Shown here: one piece after another, positions 26,201 to 38,200 of the stretch
Numbering within the stretch: position 1 is the first letter of the stretch
Layout of the letters: every line of letters starts with the position of its first letter
DNA from: Anaeromyxobacter oryzisoli
GTDB taxonomy: Bacteria > Myxococcota > Myxococcia > Myxococcales > Anaeromyxobacteraceae
Reading direction: 5' to 3'
DNA: 59,031 nucleotides
Assembly: GCF_022690765.1 (NCBI RefSeq)
Contig: NZ_JALCZA010000024.1
Coordinates: 1-59,031, forward strand
The notes under the pieces: model-generated
The model's database searches: none
The model's input: only the letters and a program-made list of their open reading frames with translations
What the model was told of the DNA's origin: nothing
Program-made: the position numbers and the translations under genes

Positions 26201-29200
26201 GATCTCCGCTCCGGTGATCGGGTCCACGGTCACCAGGTGAGCCACCCCGGACGAGCTCGACCTCGAGCCCACGTTGCCGACGGTGAGCGTGATCGCGATG
26301 GGCGCACCGAACGGAGTGGCCGGATCGCCAGGTGAGGCGGCGGTGATCGAGCCCACGAGCAGCGGCCGTCCGACGATCTCGAACCGGCTCACCGTCTGCG
26401 ACAGCACCTCCCCTCCCGCCACGACGCTCGCCGAGACCGAGTACGATCCTGGCGGGAGCCCGAGCGTGCTCACCGTCGTCCCCATGTTGAGCTCCCCGCC
26501 CATCCAGAGGTACGGGACGGGCCGGTCCACCGGCGAGGCGACCACGTTGCCGCCCGAGTCCTCGAGCCGAAGTCGATAGGTCGCGCCGTCCAAGGGCGCG
26601 TTCAGCGAATCATTCGAGATGAGCGAATCGATGACCACGTCCTCGCCGGTGAGGTAGCTCGCCCGATCGGTCAGGGCCGTCATCGTGATGGACGTGCTGG
26701 GCGCGACGGTCACGTCGATCGAGGAAGCAGCCTTCTGGGTTCCGCCCACGAACTGCGCGACGACCCGATACGACCCCGCCAGCGTGCGGCCGACGCTCAA
26801 CGGGACGACGACGACGGTGGTCGAAGCTCCCGCTGCGGTGACCGCCTGATCCGGCGCCGTGACCGCAGGCGCTCCGCTCGGGTCCACGAGCGCCGTGCTC
26901 AGGACGCCGCTGATGGGTGACCCTGGGTTGCTCAGCGTGATCTGCGCCGTGATGACGTCATCGGCCTGGACGAGCAGCGGCTGGGCGTCCAGCGCCATCG
27001 CGATGGAGCCGGATGCTCCGATCACGAACGGGACCTGGGCTTGGTTGTTGGTGAGATCCGCGTCGCCTCCGCCGTTCGACGGATCGGCCATGACCACGAG
27101 CGTCTGCGGGCCGGACAGCCCGGTCGTGTCCAGCGGGACGACGAGCACCGCGGACTCTCCCGGCGCGAGCCCCTGCACGGCGACCGGGGTCGCCTGCCTG
27201 AGCGTGCCGTCCGAGGCGCTCATGGTGGCCGCCACCGTCGCCCCCTGCGTCGCGACTGGCCCGCGGTTGGTGACCGTCACGAGCGCCCGCACCTGCCCCC
27301 CGGCGACCGCGACGGACGGCTGGACGAGCGCGCTCACCGCGACATCCGGCAGCGCGCTCGTGTCGAGATCGACCTCGATGGCTTCGGAGAGCCCGCTGCG
27401 ATTGCCGCTGGCGTCGATCGCAACTGCCGCGAAGACGTTCGGGCCCGAATCGAGCTGGACTGGGACCTGGAACTGACCGCCCGGGACGAGGCGGGCCGCT
27501 CCGGATCCGGCGAAGCGGTGCAGGCCGGTGTCGGGCCAGATGAGCTCGGAGGCCTGCCCCAGCGCGCCCAGGTCCGTCTCCGTCCTCGTCGCGAGATCGA
27601 TCACGACCAGCTCGCCGTCCGCGTCGCACGCCAGCCGGGTGCCATCGGAAGCGAACACCGGCGTGTGAGCGTACCGTGCGTACGGGCCGTCCATGGCTCC
27701 GTTCTCGACGAGGTAGACCTGAGCGACGTACGAGTAGTCCGCCAGCAGCGCAGCCACGTGCGCGCCGTCAGGCGTCGCGGTCCAGTCCCTCACCAGGTAC
27801 GGCGCGCTGGCGATGACCTGCCGTGCCCCAGTTCCCAGGTCGAGGCGGACGAGCGAGGCCCCGGAGTTACCGATGAATCCGAGGGCGCCGCTGGAGATCC
27901 AGCCTAGCCGGCTGGCTCCACCGGACGGAACCGCGGTGACGCTCTCCGTGCCCGTCGCGAGATCCGTCACGACGATGGCGGCCGCCGGGCGCGGCGCGAG
28001 ATACGCGACGCGAGTGGAATCAGGCGACCACGAGAGCGAGCTCTCGCCCCCCGGATCCGCCGCGAGCAGCGGAGTGACCGCGCCGGTCTCCACGTCACCG
28101 ATCTGGACCGTCGTCCGGTACGCGGCGTCGTAGGCGAGGAACGCGACGTGCCTCGCGTCGGGCGACAGGTACGGGCCGGCCGCGAGCCACCCCGGCACGG
28201 CGAGGGTGACCACGCGCTTCTGAGTCGGCCACTCGACGGCGATGTACGTCTTCCATTGAGCGTCGTAGTACCCGTAGGCGAGCGGCTCACCGCTCCCTGC
28301 CATCTCGAACCGGTACGACGGCGCGTAGGCCGTCGCGACCGGTCGCGCGAGGATCATGGGCTGGTCGGCGAGGGCGGACCCGGCGTACCGCGCGTTCTGG
28401 GTGAGCTCGACGGTTGAGTTGCGCTCGGCGAAGCCGCTGATCGTGGCCGCGCGCGCGCTCGTCCCGAGCGGACTTCCGGCGACGGTCGGCTGCAGGATCA
28501 CCGGACGGCCCGGAGCCACGAGGTCGCTGGGCACGCCCGACACCACGTTGGACGGCGGGCTCTCGTTCCCAGCCGAATCGATGGCGAAGACCCGGTACTG
28601 GTAGAGCACGCCGTTGGTGACGCCGTGATCGGCGAAGGCGAGCGCGTCGGTCGAGTCGACCGCCACGAAAGTCGCACCGCCGGTGGCGCGTTCCAGCCGG
28701 AAGCGCGCGGCGCCCTGGAAGCTCCAGGACAGGTCGAGCTCCCCTCCGGTCGATGGCACCGCGATCGAGAGCACCGGCGTGACCGGAGCCCGAACGGCGA
28801 CGGTCGCCACGACGGAGTTCGAGACCGACCCGGCGATGCCCCCAGGGCTGAGCGCCTTCACTCGGTAGGTGTGCGTCCCGTTGGGCACGTTCCGGTCCGT
28901 GAAGCTCACGCCCGCGCTGGACGTGGTGCCCACGATCCGATCCGTCCCGGCGGTGGTCCGGATCAGCTGGTAGCTCCCAACCGCGGACGTGTCCCCGGTC
29001 ACCGAGAACGCCAGGGAGACGTCCGATCCGCTCACTCCCGCGAGCGAGAGCGCGATCCCGACGTCGGGCGGAGGCTCGTACCGCACCGTGACGGGGTCGG
29101 AGAGACGGCTCCGGTTCCCCAGCGCGTCCGTCGCCTGTGCGGTGAGGACGTTGTCGCCTGGCGCCAGGCTCGCCGTGATCGTGAACCGTCCGTCAGCATC

Positions 29201-32200
29201 CGCTTGCCCGCTTCCGGCAGGAGCGCCGGCTCGGAAGAGCGTCACGGCCGCGTTCGCGGTGGCGTTCGCGCCCGTCGCGACGAAGCTGGCGTCTCCGACC
29301 ACCCCCGTCGCGGGGGCGAGGGTCGGCGCGTAGATCCGCGCCACCGCAGACCCGGTGGCGGACTGCCCGAACGCGCCCCACGCGGTCACGTCGTACTGGA
29401 GCGTCACATCTCCGGCCGTGCTCACGGTCTCGGCGACTGGCGTGCCAGACGTCACGACCGACTGGGCCGAGGCCTCGCACAGGCTGTTCCACTGATTCGG
29501 AGAGGTGAAGCTGACCCTGAACGCGCTGCCGAGGATGGGCGGTGCGACGCTGACGTGGACCGGAGTGCTCCCCGTCTGACGCAGCTGCGTGGCGACCGGG
29601 ACCCACACCCCCTGCACGCTCAGGAGGACGTCGAAGGTGCCGCCTCCTGCGTACACGTCGATGCCGCTGACCAGGCCCGGCTTCGCGAAGGTGAGCTGCC
29701 AGTAAGCCGTGCCGTACCCTGGCGACCAGCAGCTGTAATTGTTCCCATCCAGGGCTGCACCCGGCGTGCCGCTGTACGTGTAGCTCGCCGTGGCCGAGCC
29801 AGAGAGGCTCGTCGCGCTCGGCGCCAGGACGGCGCCCCCGCGCTGGACGGCGAACCCGACGGCACGTCCGGAAGGGTTCGGGTCCTGCCAGCTGATGGAG
29901 ACGGAGCTCTGGTCCACCTGCGGGACGACCGAAGGCGCTGCGAGTCCCGGCGCGAAGAAGGCGAACGTAGAGACCGGGGCCGAGTCGGTCTTGCCGGACG
30001 TATCGGTCGCGCGCGCACGCAGCTCCAGCACCGGCGAGGAGAGCGTGCTCGGGTCCAGCGTCACGACGTACGGACGAACCGTGAGCGGCGCTCCCACGGC
30101 CGTGAAGGAGCCGGCGCCACCCGGCCTCACCTCGACCTGGACGCTGGCGACGTCCTGGTCCACGGCATCGGCGACGATGGTGAACGGCCCCGTGACGCGC
30201 CCGAGCGCCGCCGGGCTGACGACGGTCGCTCGCGGCGCACGCCGCTCGACGGTGACCGCCATCGCGTTCGAGAGCGCGCTCAGGTTCGCGGCCGTGTCGA
30301 CCGCCTGCACCTGGTAAGAGAAGGTCCCGTCGGGCGCGCCCTTGTCGATCCACGTCGTGGTCCCGGACGGCAGCACGTACGGACGCGCATCGGTGAGGTC
30401 CGTACCGGCCGGAACGCTCACCGGGGCGCCGTTCCGGTACACCAGGTATCCAGCGACGTCTGCCGCCTCCGACGCTTGCCACGTCAGGCTGACGTCGCCT
30501 CCCTGGACCGTCGCGGAGACCAGGACCGGCGCCGGCGGCGGATCGTTGTCCACCGCGACGGTCGTGCGCGACTCGGCGACGTTGCCGGCGAGGTCCTCCG
30601 CCTCGAGGCGGAAGGTCAACGTCGAGCCCGAGACCACGGTCGTCGTGTCGTACGTTCCGAGAACGCCGACGTTCACGCCGGCCGCCGACCGCCGCACCAG
30701 CGTGAACGTGGCTGGCGTCGGACCGACCCCGACCTCGAGCCGGTACTCCTTGAAGTCCCGATCGCTGGCGGCGGTACCGACGACGTCCACGAAGCCGTGC
30801 ACGGCCGATCCGCCCCCCGGTTTGTAGATCGATGCCACCGGAGGCGTCGTGTCGACGTCGATGACCGCCGCGGGAGATGGGCCGCTCTCGAGGCTCGCCG
30901 CGTCGACGGCGACGACCGTGTACTGGTAGGTGCCGTCGCGGAGCCCGACGTCGGTCCAGGTCGTGCCCTGGACCAGGGATGGGCCGACTCCGACGGCCGC
31001 CCCCTGCCCCAGGCTGCGAAGGATGCGATAGCCGACCACGTCGGCATCTGGACTCGCCTGCCAGGTGAGCACGATGTCGTTCTTCGGCTGCAGGATCGCC
31101 TGGAGCGCAGGCGGCGCCCGCGGCGGCGTCCGATCGATGAAGAAGCCGGCTTCATCCACCTGCTCGTTCCCGGCCCGGTCGACGGCCGTGAGCCGAGCCG
31201 TGTACGCGCCCTCCGCCAGCTGGCCCTGCACGGAGGCGAGCACACCGTTCGCGACCGCGCTCGTCCCGTGCGCGATGGGGACGAATCGGTAGGCGGTCCC
31301 GGGCACGCCGTCGGAGAGCTCGAGCGTCCACGAGACGAGGTTCTCGTCCGCGACCGTTCCCGTGAGGTCGTCGAGCGTCGGCACCGCGACGTCGCGCGGC
31401 GCGGCGATCACGGCCGCGGGCGAGAGGTTGTCGATGATGATCGACTCGCTGCTGGAGCTCTCGTTCCCGGCGAGATCCACGGCGGTCAGGCGGAGCGTCA
31501 CGGGCCCGTTCGGCTCGTTGCGCAGGTCCCAGAGCGCGAGCACGCCGGCGGCCGGGACGGTCGATCCGTCCGCGACGGGGTCCCACGCATCGGCCCCGCG
31601 AGAGGCCTCGAGCCGCCAGTGCGCGAGATGGGCCTCGACGATGTTCCCGGTCACCATCAGCGGACCGCTCCTCGAGGAGACGAAGGAGCCGGTCACGGGC
31701 GAGGTCAGCGCCACGACTGGAGGCGTGGAGTCGGACGTGAAGCCGACCAGCTTCTCGAGGTGATTTCCCGCCACGTCCTCCGCGACGAACTCGACCTGGT
31801 ACGTCCCGTCAGAGAGCCCGGCCAGGACGCCGAGCACGCCGTCGACGGGGTTCGTTCCACTGGCGACGGGCTGCGCCGTGGCACCGGGGAGCCGAGACAC
31901 CCGCCAGGACGCGAGGTGCTGGTCCTCCACGCGTGCCGCGATGATCGTTCCCCCGGAGACGAAGCCTCCGGCGGCGGGAGTGGAGACGTCGATGGTCGGC
32001 GGGATCCGATCGATCGTGAGCGGGCGAACCGCGGCCTCCTGCCACGCGGCGGCGGACGCGCTGGCTCTGACCAGGTAGTCGCCGTCCGGCACGTTCGCGA
32101 ACCCGTCCAGCCGCACGGACTGCGCGCCGCTCGCGCCCGCGGTGCTGGACATCGGCGCGACGACCGCGCCCGACGCATCGAGGAGGTCGAGCGACAGGCC

Positions 32201-35200
32201 CGCGGGGCTCGCGAGCAGGACGCTCGCGACGGCGGAGTCCTTCACGCCGTCGCCGTTGGGCGAAACGGCGGCAGGGGTGACGTCGAACGCCTGGATGAGC
32301 CGCCCGGGCGCCCATTCGAACGTGGTCCGCGTCTCGGAAGCGTGACCGACGGTGTCCCACGCCTCCAGCCGAACGGTGTACTGACCTGCAGGTCGGCCGC
32401 TCAGCGGGAGAGCTCCGAGGGCTCCGACCACCGAGGCGGTCCCCGTCGAGAGGACCTCGAAGCTCGCAGGCGCGCTCCCGGCGCCGAGGGAGACCCGATA
32501 GCCTGCGAGGTTCGGGTCCACGACCGCCCCCAGGATCGCACCAGCCGTGGCGATCGTCGCGGCGGGAGCGGGATCGTCGATGCGCACGACGGGCGGCGTG
32601 GTGTCCACGAGCACGGCGGTGGTCGCCCGCCCAGCGCCGCCGCACAGGCCCGGAGCGTCGGCGTCCAGGATGTAAGGTCCATCGGGCGCCCGCGAGCCGT
32701 CCGCCAGCTTGCCGTTCCAGCTGAACGCCTCGTCGGCAGCCGGCGGCGAGAGCACGGCGATCGGGAGCTTCGCGCCGGACGGGCTGGCGAGCGAGAGAAC
32801 GACGCTGGAGACGTCTCGCGCCGAGAAGCTCACCGTGGTTTCGTCCAAGACGCCGTCCCCGTCGGGCGAGAAGGCCGGCGGACTTGCGGCCAGGCTCGCC
32901 AGGGTGGCCTCCGCAGGGATCCTGAGCGGGACCTCCGTGGGGCACGTGGCGTTGCCGCCGCCGTCGCGGGCTTCGAGCCCGAGCAGGTAGTCGCCCGGCA
33001 CGAGGCCGCCGAGATCGAAGGTCGCCAGCGCTCCACCTGGAGCGCCGTTTGCTGCGTAGGCGCGGGCGTCTCCACCTCCACCAGCGGGCCGGATCCACAC
33101 CGAGTACGACTGCAGGTGCGCGTCCGAGACCGACCCGTTCACCGTGAGGGGTCCGTTCGACGGGCAGACCGCACCGCCTGGCACGGGAGACGTGATCGTC
33201 GCGATGGGCGGCATCCGGTCGGCGGTCAACGCGGGCGACGTGGCGTTGTAGCTCGCGCCCGTCGCGTCGTGCGCGACCGCGTGGACGAAGTACGGGCCGT
33301 CCAGCAGCCCGGACAGCGAGATCGCGGCGGTGCCGCCGATCGTGCTGCCTGGCGCAAACCCGGAGACGGACACGTCGGCGACGTGAGCTCCAGTCGGCGC
33401 GACCAGCTCCGCGGCCAGGTCGGTGAACGTCCCGTTCACCACGCCGTGGATCGCCGCCGAGTACAGGGGAGCCCGAGACACGCACCGGGGCGTTGCGTCG
33501 TTCGTTGGTGCATCGACGAAGAGCGAGCCACACGGCAGCGGGACGTCGCCACACAAGGGGCGATCGATCCGGGAGCCCTCGTCGATGCGTGATCCATCCG
33601 GCAAGACCGTGACCAGACCGAAGGTCACCTTCGGGCAGCCGCCGGCGACGAACGCCTGGACGTCGATCGGAACCGCGGCGGACGTTCCGAAAAATGGCCC
33701 GGTTCGCCCTACGAGCCGCGCCGCTCCCCCGGCCACGTCCGGCGACGAGGCGTACACCTCCACGTCCTGCACCGCGGTCGCGAAGGTCTCCTCGACGACG
33801 ACGGAGGCCGGTGAGTGGCGCAGGTCCCGGGAGACGATGAACGCGGCGCACCGATCGAATCGCCCGACGTCCTGGGAGAACACCGTACCATCCGGCATCG
33901 CGGAGCTGACCGCGACGTCATACTTGCAGTCCGGGCCGGGGAGGTCCGCCTGGACCACCAGGCGGGTCGCGTCGTCGAGAACGGCCGGGGCGATTGCGAG
34001 GGTCCGTCCGGAGGAGACGCTCTTCAGCGCCAGCCGGAAGGAGGTTCCCGCGGGCACCGTCTCGGGCTTGAATCCGACGGAGAGAGCGCTCCCGGACATG
34101 CATCGACCCACGAGGACCGGCTTCGGGCCACACTTCACCCTGAACTCCGGGCTCTCGAAGAAGCGGCCCGTGACGTCGAGCGCCTGGACCTTCACCATGA
34201 GGTCGTCGACGCTGGCCACGGTCGAGGTGTCCCAGAACGCCGCCTCGTCTGCGTCGATGGTGGGTGTGACGCGTCCCGCCATCCAGACGTCCGTCCCGGC
34301 TGCCTTGTACGAGAGACCGACCGAAGCCAGCGGGCTCCCGATCGAGCTCGCGAAGAACACCGTCAGCGGCGCGCGCGACGCGAGCTGGCTGCACACCGCC
34401 TGCACGGTCTGGGCCTTGGCAAGGTCCTCCTGCCCCGGCGGGATGGACACGGTGGCGATCCCGAAGAACGCGCCGAGGACGTTCCGGTAGGGAGCACCAC
34501 CGTCGAGCGACAGGCCGTACTGATAGGCGGACGGATCGAGCGCGTCCGCCTCTGGGGCGGCGAGGCCGAGCGCATACAGACGCTCTGGGGGGGTGACGTC
34601 CTGGAACGCCACGTTCCCTGCCAGATCCCGGGCGAGCAGCCGCGAAGCGTTGCCCCGGGCCCACGCGACGGGGACGGTGAACTGATGGGCAGCCTCGTCA
34701 CTACCCGTGGCCACGGTGAGCCCGCTCGAGCTCCCCACCTCGCTGAGGTCCCACTCCGCCAGGTTCTCGTCGGATGCCCGGGCCGCGACGTTGAGGAAGG
34801 CATCATAGCCGTCCGGGAAGACGTCTCCGCGCATGGAGCCGAGCAGAGGAATGCCGTTCACGGCCAGAAGCCCGAACTCCGTCCCCGGCGACGGGGCGAA
34901 CGAATCACCGAGCGCGATCTCCACCTTGGGCCGGGTGGTATCGACCACCACGGGGAAGCTCTGGTCGGCGATCCGGAGCGTGTACGTCCCATCGGGCACC
35001 AGCGTTCCGGCGTCGCTCAGCCCGTCCCAGTCGATCGCGTAGTCTCCGCTGGCGACGTAGGTCGCGGGGATCCTGCGAACAAGCGCCCCCGCCGCCGACA
35101 CGGCCTGCACCTCCACCGTGGTGGGTTTCCGGACCGTGAAGCGGATGCGAGTCGAGTCCTGGACTCCGTCCGCGTTCGGCGAGATGAACTGGGGCGCTCG

Positions 35201-38200
35201 CGTGATGTTCGCGATCGCGGGGTCACCCGACCAGCCGAACCGCACCGTGCGCGCCCGAGCGTTTCCGGCCTTGTCGGTGACCGTGAGCTCCGCTTCGTAG
35301 ACGCCGTTCCCAGGGGGCGCCCACTGCGCGAAGACGTCGTTGACGACCGGCTGAGCAGACGACCTGATCGTCGTGAACGGCGCTCCACTGTCCGCGAGGC
35401 GAGCCCTCAAGGTGAACTGCTCGAAGTTCGCGTCCGCGGCGGTTCCCTGGAACGTCATGAAGGAGTCGCCCGGCTTTTGGGTCGCGACCAGCCTGGCCGT
35501 CAGGTTCGCGAGCGTCGTGAAGGCGCGGCGTCCGTATGCCCCCCAATCCAGGGCGTACATGAACGAGCCCTGCGGCGAAAATCCTACATACGAATACCCG
35601 GGGCAGTTTGTTCCGCCCCATGACATCTCGAAGCAACTATCGGCCAGGACCCGCGGCTCCGACCCGCTCGGCGCCTCGACGAAGATCTTCCCGTCGAACG
35701 CGAAGGCGATCGCGTCTCCCGTCGGGCTCACGGAGAGTTCATCCGCGTACCATGGGGTGAGGCCGTAAATATCCACGTACACCGCGGTGCTTGCGATCAT
35801 TTCTGGAACGCCGCCGGCCGACCGAACCCGGAAGATCCCTGTAACGTACGGATCCATCCACCGCGGACGCGGCAGATTGCCAATGAAGTAGATAGACGCG
35901 CCATCGGGCGCCCATGAATGCGACGGGGTTGATCGGTAACCGAACACCCCACCGTCAATCGGGGTGTACCCCGTCGCTACCACGCGCTCCGGGCTACCGT
36001 CGAGCGACTGAACCAGGAGGGCGCCTCCGTCAGTCTGGTACTCGAGAGAGAGGAGCGTGCCGTCCGGCGAGACATTGAAGTCGTTGATGGGGCCATTCGC
36101 GAGCAGTCGATCTTGTGAGCCATCAGCCGCGACGACATGGATCTCGACTGGCCAGGTGTTCGTCGCGTAGACGAGACTGTTCCCGTCGGAGGCAAACATC
36201 GGCGCAACGACAGACGCGCAGCCGGTCGCAATCCGGGTATAGGTCCTCTCACCCAGCGAGTACACCCAGAGCGAATTACTGGACCACCAGTCTTGAAGAT
36301 AAAAGGCGAGCTTCGAACCATCCTTGGAGACCGATACGTTCCAGATGAACCCCTCTGGCAAATGGCCATCCGTCAACCGCTTCAGCCCCCCTGCGCCCAC
36401 TTCTTGGAGGTAGAAATCGCACGGCTGGCCGGGAATACACACGAGCTGAACGAGGCCTTGGTCGCCGGGGAACGGCGCGAACACCTCGCGCAGAAGCCCC
36501 TGAATCGACGACGGAGGCATCGACCGATCCAGGTCCTCGATCGACAGGAGCGGCGTCCCGATCGCGTCGGGGAGTTGTGAGCGATTGTCGTCCACCACCG
36601 CGTCGAGCGCCCCGAGCTCCCCACCGAACGCCCCGGAAACAGACGCGCGGACCACGATCCGGTACTTCGCATCCGGCACCACGCGGCCAGATGGATCGCG
36701 CCCGTCCCAGACGATGGAGCCAGGGCCGGTTGCTGCCGACGGCAACGACGTGACGAGCGCCCCATCGGGCCCATACACCTCCGCCACGACCGCCGCATTT
36801 GCGGACGCGCGGTAGGAGATCTCGGTGGAGTCCTTGACCCCGTCGCCGTTGGGAGAGAAGTACGGGTTGGAGATGGCGAGATCGACGTTCTGGACGGCGA
36901 TCGACCTCTCGGCGCGGTTGTTGTCCGTCCGCGCCTCGGTCCCCGTCGCGGTCACGATCGCGACGAGCTCGTGCGAGCCCAGGGTGCCCGGCTTCCAGGT
37001 GAAGGATGCGTCGGACGCGGTGCCCGCGTCGAGGGACGCCAACCCTGCCGCGCCGATCAGGACGCCGCCGCTCTCCGGAGCGCCGTCGTAGAGGGAGACC
37101 GTCGACGGGCGAGCCTGTTGCCCTCCCACGTTGCGAACCGTGACCGTGACGGTGACGGCTTCGTTCTGCCTCGGGAAGGCGTTCGACGGCGCGATCGCGC
37201 CCGACTCCAGGACCAGGTCCGGGGCACCGAGCACCGGGATCGTTCTCGCGACCATGTTGTCGCTCTCGTCGTACTCGTCGACCTCGAGATCGCTGTCGGC
37301 CTGCGCGAGGACGACGAGATCGGCGTCGCTCGCGACCGCGTAGCTCGCGCTCACCACGGCTGCCGCCCCGGGAGCCAGCCCCGGGACGGCGGATTTCGCG
37401 ACGAGATGGGAGGTGTCGCCCTGGAAGAAGGCCATGTGGAACGGGCCTGCCGCAACCCCACCCACGTTCGTCACGGTGAGCTTCGCGACTGCGGTCGTTC
37501 CCTCGAGCACGGGGTCCGGAGTGACGACGAGGTCTTCGGGGCGGACCACGAGGTTCGGCTTGGTCGAGGGAGTGACGACGATGGCCGTCTGGGCGATGTT
37601 GTCGCCAGGGGTCCGCTCCGCTGGATGCGCGGCGCTGACGGTGACGTTCAGCCCCCCCGCGACTCCCGCGCGCCAGCTCGCGCTTCGGGTCAGCGTCGCG
37701 CCTGGCGGTACCGACAGCCCGCTCGAATCGATCAGCGCGGCCACGCTCCCGTCGGGCGTGGAGATCCGGACCTCATCCGTGGTGCCCGACGCGGCGAGAG
37801 TCCCCGTGTTCCGGATGGCATAGCTGATCGTGACCGTCTGCCCTTGCTCGGCCGTCGACGGAGCCGCGGCGAGGTTCACGACCGCGAGGTCGACCGACGG
37901 CACCGCCGGCAGCATGATCGAGGCCGTGTTGTTGTCCTCGGCGGCCTCGAGGATCGCGTGGTCGGGATCGACCCCGAGACGGATCACGATCGGAGACGGT
38001 CCCGCCGGGATCTGGACATCGAGCTGCAAGGGGAGCGACGAGCGCGGCGGCAACGCCACCGAGGTGGTCGCCACCGCCTGATCGCGAACATAGACGGTCA
38101 CCGGGACCGCCCCCACCCCCGTCATTCCCAGATTGCCGATCGTCGCTGCGATCTGGACGTGCGCTGGAAGCGTGTCCACGGCCGGCGGATTCGCGACCAG

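Noticed and set aside
28625-33592. 1,655-codon plus-strand open frame
   Set aside because: It lies entirely antisense to the giant secreted protein, whose Ig/FnIII domains are clear. Composition is Arg/Gly/His junk.
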